Source of the DNA: Promicromonospora iranensis
GTDB taxonomy: Bacteria; Actinomycetota; Actinomycetes; Actinomycetales; Cellulomonadaceae
Assembly (NCBI RefSeq): GCF_028994805.1
Contig: NZ_JAJQQP010000016.1
Location: 62,001-126,000 of the forward strand
Length of the DNA: 64,000 nucleotides
Direction of reading: 5' to 3'
Part shown: positions 41,220 to 51,324 of the stretch, piece by piece
How the letters are laid out: every line of letters begins with the position of its first letter
Numbering within the stretch: the stretch's first letter is position 1
Translations under genes and position numbers: made by a program
The notes under the pieces: model-generated
Database searches by the model: none
What the model was told of the DNA's origin: nothing
The model's input: the letters and a program-made list of their open reading frames with translations, nothing else

Positions 41220-41292
41220 GGAAAAGTAGCGGCTGACGTCGACGGCGACGACAACCTCTATTCACGACGAGATCATCAAAGGAGATGATGTC

Positions 41293-42621
41293 ATGGACAA
41301 GACCTGTAGGACCACAATGGCAACAGTTTCGGCCGCCGCCATGCTGGCGGTAGTCACGGGGTGCAGTTCCGCTTCGGAGGGTTCCGGCTCTGGCGAGGTG
41401 GTGGTCACCTGCGCCACGTGCCAGGAGAGCCCGACGGATCCGTTCCTGCAGTACAACTACGAGGCTGCTCAACGGTTCAACGAGGAGTTCGCCGGCGAAT
41501 ACCGGATCGAGACCATCGAGAACCCGAACGCAGGCTCGGGTGACGACCGGCTGCAGTACTACCAGCGTCTCGCCCTCGCCGACGACCTGCCTGATCTCTT
41601 CCAGCTCAACTCCGGCGAGATCAAGGCGATGCAAGAGACCGGCAAGCTCCACGACTTCGCGCCGAGTCTGGAGGCCGACAGCAAGTGGGCGACAAGCTTC
41701 CACGACCAGGCCTTCGACGCGCTGACGGGCCCGGAAGGCCAGATCTGGGCGATCCCGCAGCAGCGCGACGCGATCGGGATCTACTACAACTCGGAACTGC
41801 TCGAAGCGGCCGGATACGACGAGTTCCCGGCGACGTGGGACGAGCTCGAGGATCTGGCCGCAGAGCTGAAGCAGCAGGACAAGATCGCCATCGCACTGGA
41901 CGGCGACTGGGCGACGAAGCTGATGTGGGCCAACCTGATCGGGACCCAACCCGGGGGAGCCGAGTTCCTCAGCAAGACGATCGTCGATCTCGAGGACTGG
42001 GGGGACGAACCCGCGGTGGTGAAGGCCACCGAACGGCTCCGTGACTGGCACGTCCAGGGCTACGTGAACGCGGACGCGTTCTCCGGCGATTTCCAGAACG
42101 CGTCCGCGCCATACCTGACCGAGGAAGCGGCGATCGTTCCCAATGGACCGTGGTTCGTCAAGACCAACCTCACGGCGGAAGCCGCCCCGGGCCTGTACGA
42201 GAAGACGGGCTACGCGCCCGCACCAGGGTGGACGGCTGGCGGCCAGGGCACCGTCGTCGTCTCCGGTGCGGGATGGGTTTCCAGTACGACCGACGAGCAA
42301 GAACTCGAAGCCGTCGAGGCATTCGTCAAGTTCATGACATCTGAGGACGAGGTGCTCACGCAGGCACAGGCGACCGGTGCCAACCCTCCAGTGCAGGTCG
42401 ATGCTGCGGCCACTGAAGCTGCAGACCTGGAACCACTGGCTACAGAACTGATCGAGCAGGCCACTGGCCTGACGTACATCTACCCACACGCGCGCGTGCA
42501 CGGACCTGCGGGACTCGACACGTCGTGGAAGAACCTGTGGCCCGCATATGTAAAGGGCGACATGGACACGGACGAGTTCCTGCAGCGCTTGACCGACGAC
42601 TCCGCGTCGAGCGCGCAGTAG
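41293..42621 (+). CDS. Sugar ABC transporter substrate-binding lipoprotein (family 1)
   Basis: A 442-residue lipoprotein: signal peptide with lipobox VVTGC at about residues 19-23, then a Ser/Gly linker. The body has the features of extracellular solute-binding family 1 (PDLFQLNSGEIKAM, GIYYNSELLEAAGYDEFPAT, AAIVPNGPWFV). AAAGGAG precedes the ATG, and the flanking ATCATC (41272-41277) and GATGAT (41284-41289) could fold and mask it. First gene of a CUT1-type transporter. Confidence 0.9.
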   Translation: MDKTCRTTMATVSAAAMLAVVTGCSSASEGSGSGEVVVTCATCQESPTDPFLQYNYEAAQRFNEEFAGEYRIETIENPNAGSGDDRLQYYQRLALADDLPDLFQLNSGEIKAMQETGKLHDFAPSLEADSKWATSFHDQAFDALTGPEGQIWAIPQQRDAIGIYYNSELLEAAGYDEFPATWDELEDLAAELKQQDKIAIALDGDWATKLMWANLIGTQPGGAEFLSKTIVDLEDWGDEPAVVKATERLRDWHVQGYVNADAFSGDFQNASAPYLTEEAAIVPNGPWFVKTNLTAEAAPGLYEKTGYAPAPGWTAGGQGTVVVSGAGWVSSTTDEQELEAVEAFVKFMTSEDEVLTQAQATGANPPVQVDAAATEAADLEPLATELIEQATGLTYIYPHARVHGPAGLDTSWKNLWPAYVKGDMDTDEFLQRLTDDSASSAQ

Positions 42622-42631
42622 GCGGCCGACG

Positions 42632-43633
42632 ATGAGCGCTCTCACAAAGTACCGGCCGCCACGCTCGGGCTCCGGCAACGGCCGAGGTCCAACCGTCGAG
42701 CACGCGAACGGCGAACAGGTGAAACTGCGATCCCCCAGGCGGCCCCCTAAACCCTCCTCGGGAACGAGAATCCCACGGGGCATGCGGGGCCCGATCGCGG
42801 TGTCACTGCTCCCGGGGCTGGTCCTCTTCGGCACGTTCTTCATGGTGCCGTTCCTGGTCCTGACAGGGACGGCATTCGCCCGATGGAGCGGTCTGGACTT
42901 CGCATGGGTGGGGATCGACAACTACCAGAAGATGTTCCAGGACCCCGTGTTCTTCAAGGCGATGGCCAACACGCTCTTCTACGCCGCCGCGTCGGTGTTC
43001 ATCCAGGTCCCCCTCGGGATCGGCGTCGGCCTGGTGCTCGCGCTGCGGCCGCGCGGGTGGAAAACGCTACGGACGATCATCTTCGTGCCGTTCGTGATCT
43101 CCGGCGCGGCCTACGCCCTCATCTTCTCCATGTTCTACAACCCGAGAGCAGGCCTGCTGAACAACGCCCTCGGGGCACTGGGTCTTCCCGGCAACAGGGA
43201 CTGGCTCTTCGACACCGCGACGGCGCGATGGGCCGTGGCCGGGACCTTCGTGTTCATCATCGGATTCGTCGTCGTGCTGGTGATGGCCGAGATCGCGTCG
43301 ATCCCGAACGAGCTGTACGAGGCGGCCTCGGTCGACGGCGCCACCACATGGCAGCAGCTCACGCGAATCACCCTGCCGCTGCTGCGCAACGTCATCGGCA
43401 CTGCGATCCTCATCCGACTCCTGGTGGACATCGGCATGTTCGACCTCGTGTTCATCCTGACCGCCGGAGGGCCGGACGACGCGACAGCGACGCTGGCGCT
43501 GTACGCGTACCGGGCATACCTGAACGGGGAATGGGGGTACGCCAACGCAGTCGGCTCCGTGATCATCGTCATCGGTCTGGTGCTGATCGTCACCGTCCGG
43601 CGGGTATTTCGGATCGGAGAACGAACACTATGA
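42632..43633 (+). CDS. Sugar ABC transporter permease (MalF/UgpA type)
   Basis: A 333-residue permease with six predicted membrane segments after a 50-residue Pro/Arg-rich leader. The EAA loop reads YEAASVDGATTWQQLTRITL (about residues 231-250), as expected for contact with the ATPase. It starts 10 nt after the binding-protein stop. Confidence 0.9.
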   Translation: MSALTKYRPPRSGSGNGRGPTVEHANGEQVKLRSPRRPPKPSSGTRIPRGMRGPIAVSLLPGLVLFGTFFMVPFLVLTGTAFARWSGLDFAWVGIDNYQKMFQDPVFFKAMANTLFYAAASVFIQVPLGIGVGLVLALRPRGWKTLRTIIFVPFVISGAAYALIFSMFYNPRAGLLNNALGALGLPGNRDWLFDTATARWAVAGTFVFIIGFVVVLVMAEIASIPNELYEAASVDGATTWQQLTRITLPLLRNVIGTAILIRLLVDIGMFDLVFILTAGGPDDATATLALYAYRAYLNGEWGYANAVGSVIIVIGLVLIVTVRRVFRIGERTL

Positions 43634-44481
43634 ACGGCATAGGAAATACCACCGCCCAACGTCGATCAGTTTTGGCGAACGTCGCGATCTACGGGTTCCT
43701 GGGTGCTGTTGTGCTGCTGGCACTGGCCCCGACGGCGTGGGTCATGCTTTCAAGCTTCAAGACCGGGAACCAGATTTTCTCCGGGAACGGGTTCTGGCCA
43801 TCGCCCTTTACATTCCAAGGGTTCATCGACGCGTTCACCCAGATCCAGTTACACGAATACATGTTGAACACGCTCTTGTACGCAGGGTTTGGAACGGTCG
43901 GTGCGCTGGGGGCGGCGTTCCTGGCGGCCTACCCGTTGGCGCGGTTCTCATTCCGTGGGCGCAACGCGCTGGTGGCGTTATTCTCCTTAGCGCTGGCGCT
44001 TCCCTTGGTCGGTCTGGCGACTCCGGTGTTCTTCGTCGTGCGCGAGCTGGGGATGTTCGACTCACGGCTCGGGATGGTGATCTTCTACTCGGCGCTGCAG
44101 TTCCCGTTCACGTTCGTCGTGCTGCGGTCCTTCCTCGTCTCAACCCCGCCTGAGCTGGAGGAGGCCGCGATGATCGACGGCGCCGGATACTTCACCACGC
44201 TGTTCCGCATCGTGTTGCCGTTGACGCGACCCGCGCTGGCGACCGTGGCGGTCGTAGCGTTCGTGAACATCTGGAACGAGTTCTTCTTCGCAAACCTCTT
44301 GCTGGTATCGGAAGAGAACCGGAACGTCCAGCTGGTGCTGGCAGGGTTCAAGTCGGAGTTCGGATTCAACGTCACCGGAGCGGTGGCCGGGGCAACTCTG
44401 GTGATGATGGTACCGATCTGCCTCTTCCTGATCCTGCAGCGCCAGGTGATCGCCGGCCTCACCGCCGGAGCCGTCAAGTAG
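43630..44481 (+). CDS. Sugar ABC transporter permease (MalG/UgpE type)
   Basis: A 283-residue permease whose ATG overlaps the stop of the first permease (ATGA). Six membrane segments; EAA loop LEEAAMIDGAGYFTTLFRIV (about residues 178-197). No ATP-binding subunit is encoded nearby, so a shared MsiK-type ATPase from elsewhere in the genome is likely, as is common in actinobacteria. Confidence 0.9.
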   Translation: MNGIGNTTAQRRSVLANVAIYGFLGAVVLLALAPTAWVMLSSFKTGNQIFSGNGFWPSPFTFQGFIDAFTQIQLHEYMLNTLLYAGFGTVGALGAAFLAAYPLARFSFRGRNALVALFSLALALPLVGLATPVFFVVRELGMFDSRLGMVIFYSALQFPFTFVVLRSFLVSTPPELEEAAMIDGAGYFTTLFRIVLPLTRPALATVAVVAFVNIWNEFFFANLLLVSEENRNVQLVLAGFKSEFGFNVTGAVAGATLVMMVPICLFLILQRQVIAGLTAGAVK

Positions 44482-44486
44482 AGAAA

Positions 44487-44567
44487 GCGGCGGACCATCG
44501 GCGGCGCCAAAACGTGGGAGCGCGGTAACGGGCGGCCTACGAGCTGACACGGCCGATGGTCCGCCGC
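44487..44567. terminator. Long inverted repeat between convergent genes
   Basis: GCGGCGGACCATCGGC (44487-44502) and its exact reverse complement (44552-44567), separated by 49 nt. It begins 5 nt after the permease stop and ends 43 nt before the convergent AraC gene stop, so it probably stops transcription from both sides. No T-tract. Confidence 0.5.
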
Positions 44568-44610
44568 CATGCACGGCGCGCATGTACCACGAGGCGGGAG
44601 GGGGAGAGGA

Positions 44611-45714
44611 TCAGTAGCCGTCACGGCCACGTTGCAACGTCATCGATGGAAGCTCGCCGAAGCGCCGACGATACTCTGCGGCGAATCGCCCCAGGTTGGT
44701 GAACCCGAGCCGGGAGGCGATCGCAGTAACCGTAGTGGTCTCTGCGTTGGGATCGGCGGTTCGTAGCTCGATCCAGGCACGTCGCAGCCTGATCTGCCGC
44801 TGGTAGTCCATGGGGGTTGTACCCAGCCACCGCCGAAATCCGTCATACAGCGCCCGCGTGCTCGTGTTGGATGCTCGCGCTAGTTCGGGCACTGTCCACG
44901 CACGTTCCGGAAGCTGGTCGATCAGATCGACTGCGCGGCTGAACCATTCGGGGCCGATCGGTGGCCGCGCCTCCCAGAGTTGGCTTGAATAGTTGTGCGG
45001 CATGGCAAGTAGCAGTCCGACCATCAATCCTCGTTCGGCCACGGCCGTCGCGGCAGGATGGCGGAGCATCGGTGTTGATGAATCGATGTCCTCGACAAGG
45101 TTGTCGACGGCGGACCACCAACTAGCGGCTGGCATGTCCCAAGCGTTGACGACGGGCTCGAAGCGAAGGGGGACGCTCGGTTCGGCGTCGACCCATGTCT
45201 CGAACTCCGCTTCCAGTGCGGCGCGGTCGATGGCGATCACCATCATGACGCTCCCGGGCGACCACTTGATACGGATAGGGCTGCCCGGCGTGGACACCGC
45301 CGCAGTCCCGGGCCGAACGGTGACCGACTGCGCGCCGAAGCTGAATGTCGCTCGTCCAACGAGTGCGTGGGCGACGATGAACGAGGCATCTGCTCGCCCC
45401 GTGACGAGTTCGACTTCGGCCCCGTAAGCGAGGACGGTGATGCTCACCGCCCGAAGTCGAGCGTTGCGGATCGAAGCCTCGAAATAGCGGCTGTCATCTT
45501 TGACGCGTAGTTCGTGCGGAAAGAGCGCTCGAGATACCTGTTCACGGGCAATGTTGGGATCGGAAGTTTGAAAGATCTGGTGTTCGGCGAGCGGTATTGG
45601 GTACGCCGCAAATACTTCTTCCAGGCTGCTCTCGTATCCTGGGGACTCGATTCCTGACGCAGGATCTGTAGTCACAGCTTCATCATCAGTCGCGCCGCGG
45701 TCGGTGGCAATCAA
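44611..45714 (-). CDS. AraC-family regulator with AraC_binding_2-like domain
   Basis: A 367-residue regulator. Residues about 65-200 look like the AraC-type ligand-binding region (SITVLAYGAEVELVTGRAD, STPGSPIRIKWSPGS). The C-terminal HTH pair is clear: RAWTVPELARASNTSTRALYDGF, and VTAIASRLGFTNLGRFAAEYRRRFGELPS. Convergent with the ABC operon, so it may act on that operon or on the following dehydrogenase gene, from which it is divergent. Confidence 0.85.
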   Translation of the reverse strand: MIATDRGATDDEAVTTDPASGIESPGYESSLEEVFAAYPIPLAEHQIFQTSDPNIAREQVSRALFPHELRVKDDSRYFEASIRNARLRAVSITVLAYGAEVELVTGRADASFIVAHALVGRATFSFGAQSVTVRPGTAAVSTPGSPIRIKWSPGSVMMVIAIDRAALEAEFETWVDAEPSVPLRFEPVVNAWDMPAASWWSAVDNLVEDIDSSTPMLRHPAATAVAERGLMVGLLLAMPHNYSSQLWEARPPIGPEWFSRAVDLIDQLPERAWTVPELARASNTSTRALYDGFRRWLGTTPMDYQRQIRLRRAWIELRTADPNAETTTVTAIASRLGFTNLGRFAAEYRRRFGELPSMTLQRGRDGY

Positions 45715-45741
45715 AACAGAGGGCTACAAGACCAAGATTAT

Positions 45742-45753
45742 GAGAACGCTTTC
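45742..45753. promoter_or_regulatory. Imperfect inverted repeat overlapping a possible -10
   Basis: GAGAACGCTTTC, a CG-centred imperfect palindrome resembling LacI-family sugar operators. Read leftward it is followed by CATAAT, a possible -10 hexamer for the AraC gene whose ATG is about 25 nt farther. No matching -35 is evident. Confidence 0.25.
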
Positions 45754-46128
45754 ACATGCCCCGAGGGTGCAGCCTACGATCGGCCGGCCGGCCGGCCGGG
45801 CCGAGTCGTAGCCGGCCGCGCCGTCGCGAGTGCCGCGGCTGGGCGCTGGCAGTGGCGGTGGCGAAGATCAGTGCACCATGGTTGCAGCGCGCTGGTCGCT
45901 GGGGATTCGTGGTGTTGCATTGCCGGGAAGGTCGGCTTTACTCGGCCTCTTCCGCGCGTGGCCGTCGAAGCCGAGGGGGGGTCCAACCGGGGCGGCGGTG
46001 GGCGTGTTGTAGCGCCTACCTGCACTGTTGCTCTGGAACGATTGGTGCCGTGGATCGGATTGGCCGCGAGCGATCTGTGACATGCGGGAGGCTCGATCGG
46101 CACCTGGCTGTCTGAGGATCGGAGTTCT
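45754..46128. other. Gene-free region with a CGGC tandem run
   Basis: No convincing gene. CGGC is repeated in tandem at 45781-45799. The remainder presumably contains the promoter of the rightward dehydrogenase gene. Confidence 0.35.
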
Positions 46129-47448
46129 ATGACGACCGTCTGCCTTCTTCACCCTGGTGACATGGGTGCCGCAGTGGGCGCCAACATGGTGGCCAACGGG
46201 CACACCGTGCTGTGGGTGCCGACCGATCGGTCCGAGTCCACCGCACGACGCGCAGCTGAAGCAGGCTTGACGCCGGCAGCGAGCCTGCAGGACGCGTTAA
46301 GCCACGCGGAGGTTGTGTTGTCGATCTGCCCACCGGCCGTGGCCCGAGAGGTCGCTGATCAGGTCAGTGAGATCGGGTACGCCGGGTTGTATGTCGAGGC
46401 GAATGCGATCAGTCCTGAGAAGTACGCGCGTATCAGCTTCTTGCCGGGCCTTGGTCGAGTGATCGACGGCGCGATCATCGGGCCACCGCCCCGTGAGGTC
46501 GAGGCCCGGCTCTACCTCGCCGGACCATCAGAGCTGACTGCGGTCGTGGCCGGGCTGTTCGCGGGAACGCGCGTCACGGTGCGCGACGTCGGGTCCGATA
46601 TAGGGGCTGCGTCTGCGCTGAAGATGGCGTTCGCCTCTTTCCAGAAGGCTGCACGCCCGCTGGCTGCGGTCGCGCACGCGCTGGCGCGAAAGTACGACGT
46701 CGGTGAGTTCCTGGCTGAGGAGGCGGCGACGATGCCTGGTGACATCCTGGCCGCCGTGGACGCAGTGCCTGGTGTCGCCGCACGTGCGTGGCGATGGGCA
46801 CCGGAGATGGACGAGATCTCTCAGACGCTCACCAGTGTTGGTCTTCCCGACGTCCAGGCCCGGGCTGCCGAGGCCGTGCTGGAGATGTGGGGCGGTGACA
46901 AGGACCGGCGTGACCTGACGATCACGGAGGTTCTCGGCAGGCTCGCGTGTGATCCGGAGCGGTTGGTCGACCTGCGGGCGCTGGGAAGGCCTCCGCGGTA
47001 CGAGATCGCGATGGTCCCCCTGCTGGAGGACGAGCCTGGCAACGATGGGAGTCTGCTGGTGTCCGTCACTTCAAGCGCTCACCGGCAGGCTGCGCAGTAC
47101 TTCGGTAAGCAGTTCCGGCGCGAGCTCGGCTACACACTGGAGCCGTACGAGGCTACGGACGCTGAGTCCGAGACGGTCTTGATCCTTTCTCGGTTCCAGG
47201 CGTCGTTCCCGCTGGCGGCTGGTGCGGCGGGCTTGTCGCGCACCGACGGCGGCTGGCTGTTGACCTGGATCTGGCTTCACCCGCACGAACGGGGCCGAGG
47301 GCTGCTTGACCTAGCGTGGGACGAGCTCGAAGAGCGGTTTGGCGAGTTCGCGATCGAGGCGCCCTACTCGGGTGCGATGAGGAGGTTCTTCGACCGGCGA
47401 GGCGTGCAACCGCCACGGATCGATCCCGAAGTCGAGGGGCGCGGCTGA
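46129..47448 (+). CDS. 6PGDH-like NAD-binding protein (DUF1932 type) fused to a GNAT-like domain
   Basis: A 439-residue protein. Residues 1-150 form a Rossmann domain of the 3-hydroxyisobutyrate/6-phosphogluconate dehydrogenase type (CLLHPGDMGAAVGANMVANG). Residues about 160-270 match the DUF1932 helical domain (ALKMAFASFQKAARPLAAVA, RAWRWAPEMDEISQTL). The last 140 residues look like an N-acetyltransferase: WIWLHPHERGRGLLDLAWDE resembles the acetyl-CoA loop, followed by AMRRFFDRRGVQPP. The usual family length is about 290, so this is a fusion. Substrates unknown. Confidence 0.7.
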   Translation: MTTVCLLHPGDMGAAVGANMVANGHTVLWVPTDRSESTARRAAEAGLTPAASLQDALSHAEVVLSICPPAVAREVADQVSEIGYAGLYVEANAISPEKYARISFLPGLGRVIDGAIIGPPPREVEARLYLAGPSELTAVVAGLFAGTRVTVRDVGSDIGAASALKMAFASFQKAARPLAAVAHALARKYDVGEFLAEEAATMPGDILAAVDAVPGVAARAWRWAPEMDEISQTLTSVGLPDVQARAAEAVLEMWGGDKDRRDLTITEVLGRLACDPERLVDLRALGRPPRYEIAMVPLLEDEPGNDGSLLVSVTSSAHRQAAQYFGKQFRRELGYTLEPYEATDAESETVLILSRFQASFPLAAGAAGLSRTDGGWLLTWIWLHPHERGRGLLDLAWDELEERFGEFAIEAPYSGAMRRFFDRRGVQPPRIDPEVEGRG

Positions 47449-47955
47449 GGAGCACCGCGGATCCGCTGCTGCACCTCGCGGCTGCGGGTGCCACGGTGCT
47501 GATCGGTTAACACCAGCGCGAAAGGGGCAGTTGCCGGCGGGGCGACTTGTGCGGGGCTCGGCCTTGGTGTGAGGGATGTGGCCCTGCAGGTTGCGCACAC
47601 GCACGGTGAAACACCGCCTCCAACGATGCCTGTTGGCGCCACGAGTCAGTCGTCGCCTATCCGTGCAGCAGTCCCGACCTACGCACGACCCTCCGTCGAC
47701 GGTGCCTGGAGCTCACCACCCCGGGCTGGCTGGTGAGCAGGCGCCTGGGGTCGCACGGGTCATGGCGTGCTGGCCTTGCGGTGGCTGCGTCATGTCGGGC
47801 GGTAGACATCCCCAGACCTGTCGTGATCGCTGCCGTTGGACCTGCTCCGTTCGCGGGCGAGCAACCTAGGGCTGCTAGGTTTCACCCGGTCGGGAGGTTT
47901 CCGGCATTCGCGCAAGAAGCGCGCGAGCCTTATCAGCGAGAGGCCCTCGTTCGTC
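47449..47955. other. Gene-free region
   Basis: No supported gene, hairpin terminator or repeat was seen in these 500 bases. Short frames here lack plausible starts and composition. Confidence 0.35.
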
Positions 47956-48807
47956 ATGCCCGCAATCGACCACTTCACCTTCGGGTTCCTGACCCCCGTC
48001 CTGGCGTACGCCATCTCGTGCACCGGCGCGGCGACGGGCCTCGCGTGCACCTCGCGGGCACGTGCCGCCACCCCCGTCGCGCGAGCGGTCTGGCTCGTCC
48101 TGGGAGCTATCGCCCTGGGTGGTACCGGGATCTGGGTGATGCACTTCGTCGCCATGCTCGGCTTCTCCGCCTCCGGCGTCGAGATTCGCTACGACATCCC
48201 GCAGACGCTGCTCAGCGCCGCCGTCGCCATCGTGATGGTCGGTACGGGCCTGTTCATCACCGAGCTGGGCAAGCGCAAGCTGCCCGCCTTGGTGCTCGGC
48301 GGCGTCCTGGCGGGTGTCGGAGTGGCTGCCATGCACTACATGGGCATGGCGGCCATGGAGATGTCGGCGCAGATCGTCTACGCCCCGACCTACGTCATCA
48401 CCTCGGTCGTCATCGCGGTCGTGGCCGCCACCGCGGCGCTGTGGTGCACGGTCCACATCCGCGGCACGCTCGCGACCATCGTCGCGACACTGGTCATGGG
48501 GATCGCGGTGACCGGTATGCACTACACCGGCATGGCCGGTGTCTCGGTGGTCAATCCGGTCGACACCGTGCCCGCGGGTGCGTCGACCATGCAGTTGCTC
48601 GTGCCGCTCGTGATGGCGGTCAGCATCGTCACGTTCCTCCTCATCCTCGGGATCGGCCTCTGGCCCACCGAGGATGAGCTCCGCGAGCAGATCGCGCTCG
48701 AGAAGCGGCTCCGAGCCCAGGGGCAGGGGGTCGGCCAGGCCGCTGGTCTCCCGGCCAACGAGCAGGATCGCGCCACCCAGCGGACCCGCATACCCCAGGT
48801 CTACTGA
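47956..48807 (+). CDS. MHYT-domain integral membrane sensor
   Basis: A 283-residue protein with seven hydrophobic segments and the three signature boxes of MHYT proteins: WVMHFVAM (about 60), AMHYMGMAAM (about 117) and GMHYTGMAGV (about 184). These conserved His/Met residues are thought to bind a metal and sense gas or redox state. No output domain (GGDEF, EAL or kinase) follows; the 40-residue tail is charged. ATG 47956 begins at the conserved core; the frame is open to 47836. Confidence 0.85.
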   Translation: MPAIDHFTFGFLTPVLAYAISCTGAATGLACTSRARAATPVARAVWLVLGAIALGGTGIWVMHFVAMLGFSASGVEIRYDIPQTLLSAAVAIVMVGTGLFITELGKRKLPALVLGGVLAGVGVAAMHYMGMAAMEMSAQIVYAPTYVITSVVIAVVAATAALWCTVHIRGTLATIVATLVMGIAVTGMHYTGMAGVSVVNPVDTVPAGASTMQLLVPLVMAVSIVTFLLILGIGLWPTEDELREQIALEKRLRAQGQGVGQAAGLPANEQDRATQRTRIPQVY

Positions 48808-49368
48808 GCCTCCCGCAATCGCCCTCGAACTGCTCCGCCTTGGGTCACGAATGACCTCGACCTCGCTGGCATCTCCACGGCGTGGCCGAGCGGGTGCCAG
48901 CTGAGGCCCTGAAGCTCGGCATGCGCGGGCCGGACCGCATGCTCGCCACCTGCTGAACTCGGCGCCCGATGTAGTCCGGCCCAACGCTGGCCGCCGACCT
49001 AGCAGCCCTGGTCTGGCTGCCGACAGGCGCCTGAAGCGCTGTCTGAACGGATCCTCCAGGGGTCGAGATCGCGCGTGGCGTGCGACAGAGGCGTCTGGCG
49101 TCCAGATCCCGTTGTCAGCGCGCTCGGAGTGCCCAGACGGCTACTAGGGTCACATCCGACACGTGGGAAACCCCGCAATTCCGGAACATCGACGTGCATG
49201 CGCAGGTAGCCAGCCCGTAAAGAGGGCTGTCGCCCCCTGTCCGTGTAACGGTCCCGTTGATCGTCGGAACCGGGCGGGCCTTAACTCGAAGCGGTGGGAG
49301 CCGGACCGTCTGTGGAGCGGGTCTGCTTGGCGCGTGTGTGCTCCTGTGCCAGCCCCTGCCGGGCATGG
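48808..49368. other. Gene-free region
   Basis: No supported gene. A few short inverted pairs are present (for example near 49090-49106), but none is a convincing terminator. I looked for tRNA-like folds and found none. Confidence 0.35.
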
Positions 49369-51117
49369 TCAGTGATCGGTGACGTGCGGTTCCTCCGGGG
49401 GTTTTTGAGTGCTTCTGCTGGTGGTCGCGTGGGATGGTGCTGGGCTGGCTGCGGCCAGCCCTGCCGTGAGCTCCGTGAGGATCGTCGGTGTGTCGAGACG
49501 GTCCATGATTACTTCGATGAGAACGAGGACATCGGTGCGGCTCGTGGCCAGCGCGAGCGCGGCTGTCAGTTCGGCTCCGGTCGATGCCCGGATCGTGATG
49601 GCCGCGTCCGGTGCACCGAGTGCGCCGGGAAGCGCGAGCCAGTCCCAGCTCGTGACGTCCTGGTAGGGAGCGTCCGGGCTTCGGATGGCTCGCTCGACCG
49701 TGTATCCGGCGTTGTTGATGAGGAACATGACGGGCGCGAGACCTCGGTGCAGCACGGTGGCGAGCTCCTGGATGGTGAGCTGTGCGGAGCCGTCGCCGAT
49801 GAACAGGCTGACTCGCTTGTCCGGTTGCGCGAGGCAGGCGCCGAGTGTCGCGGGGAGGGTGTAGCCGATGGACGACCAGATCGGTTGGCCGAGCAGGTCG
49901 CAGCCGGGTGGCATCGCGAGCTCGAGGGCGCCGTAGAAGGCGGTTCCGGCGTCGGCGATGACGGTTGTGCCGCTCGGCAGCCAGCGCTGGATCGCTGTCC
50001 AGAACTGCGCCTGTGTCAGGGGCTGCTCGTCCAGGGCCGCGGGTGCGACTCCGAGACGGACGGGATCGACGAGCTGATCGTCGAGGTCCAGCTCTGTGAC
50101 GACGTCGCGCAACGCCTGTACGGAGTCCTCGAGCAGCACTCCGTAGAACCGGCTCCCGCCGATCCTCGCGTCGACCACGTCGAGCGCGATGGCGTCGGCG
50201 ACGTCGAACCGGTGCGAGAAGAGTCCGGTGAGCACGTCGCTGAGCACGACGCCGGCAAGCACGATGGGCTCGGCTGTGTCGACGGTCGCGCGCGCCGCCG
50301 AGGAGCGGGTGATCTGGCCCATGTAGGTGCCGAGGCTGCGACGATGCTCCTCGTCCAAGATCGCTTTCGAGCCCGGCTGGGAGGCGATGCGGACGCCCGG
50401 CGACTCCGCCAGAAGCTGGACCTCCCGCTCAAGCCCACGCCGGTGCAAGCGGGGTCCCGCCAGGACGGTGACGGATGCCGTGGCGCTCAGGCGTTCCTTC
50501 AACGCGGACCGGAAGTCTTCGAGCATGGCTGGGTCGCTTCGCGGTGATGGCAACGGCCGACTCAGGTTCCCGCCGTCCGCGGCGGCGACCGCGACGTCTG
50601 CTGGCACCGAGATGTATACGGGCTTCGACTCACGCACAGCAGTCATCAACGCACGGTCGATCTGCTGCACGGCTGACTCGGCGCGCAGCACCTCTGTGTG
50701 CGCGGTGACCTCTCGGTAAGCGCGTTCGAAATGGCCATGGTCCCCGTCCACCAGCGTGTGGTGCAGCAGCGCTCCGTCAGAGGAGGCCTGCGTGGAAGGC
50801 GCCCCGGTGATCTGCACGACCGGCACGTCCTCCGCATAGGACCCTGCGATCCCGTTGATCGCGGAGAGCTCGCCCACCCCGTACGTCGTCACCAGTGCTG
50901 CCACGCTGCGGCGCATGCGAGCGTAGCCGTCGGCGGCGTAGGCGGCATTGAGCTCGTTGGTGGAACCGACCCATTCCAGCCCGGTACCGTCCAGCATCTC
51001 GTCCAGCAGCGCGAGGTTGAAGTCCCCAGGAAGGCCGAACAGGTGGTTGGTTCCCAGTTCCTGGAGCCTGAGCGCGAGGTACTTTCCAACGGTCACTGTC
51101 CGGTGGTCTTCGGTCAT
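49369..51117 (-). CDS. ThDP-dependent 2-keto-acid decarboxylase (pyruvate/indolepyruvate decarboxylase type)
   Basis: A 582-residue enzyme from ATG 51117. FGLPGDFNLALLDEM and the catalytic-Glu segment NELNAAYAADGYAR (about 54-67) open the Pyr domain; the HH motif of decarboxylases is present (LLHHTL, about 116-118). The cofactor motif runs from GDGSAQLTIQELATVLHRG to INNAGYTVE (about 440-470). The two adjacent His point to decarboxylation of a 2-keto acid to an aldehyde rather than to acetolactate synthase. It is followed on the same strand side by a PLP decarboxylase, suggesting amino-acid-derived products. Confidence 0.85.
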   Translation of the reverse strand: MTEDHRTVTVGKYLALRLQELGTNHLFGLPGDFNLALLDEMLDGTGLEWVGSTNELNAAYAADGYARMRRSVAALVTTYGVGELSAINGIAGSYAEDVPVVQITGAPSTQASSDGALLHHTLVDGDHGHFERAYREVTAHTEVLRAESAVQQIDRALMTAVRESKPVYISVPADVAVAAADGGNLSRPLPSPRSDPAMLEDFRSALKERLSATASVTVLAGPRLHRRGLEREVQLLAESPGVRIASQPGSKAILDEEHRRSLGTYMGQITRSSAARATVDTAEPIVLAGVVLSDVLTGLFSHRFDVADAIALDVVDARIGGSRFYGVLLEDSVQALRDVVTELDLDDQLVDPVRLGVAPAALDEQPLTQAQFWTAIQRWLPSGTTVIADAGTAFYGALELAMPPGCDLLGQPIWSSIGYTLPATLGACLAQPDKRVSLFIGDGSAQLTIQELATVLHRGLAPVMFLINNAGYTVERAIRSPDAPYQDVTSWDWLALPGALGAPDAAITIRASTGAELTAALALATSRTDVLVLIEVIMDRLDTPTILTELTAGLAAASPAPSHATTSRSTQKPPEEPHVTDH

Positions 51118-51324
51118 CTCGCATGTCCCCCGTGTCATGGTGATCGATCCGTCTTGTTGGCGGGGCCGCTCGCTGTGCGGAGCCGTCGGCCTCGGCCGAG
51201 ACCGCGGCGTGCGGCTTCCCTGGTGGCCGATGTGTTGCGGCTCGCCCGTGGAGCAGCGGCGTACCAGACCGAAAGAGGTCGCTGTGGTTCCGCCCCTCCC
51301 GACGGCCGCCCGTGTGATAGCCCT

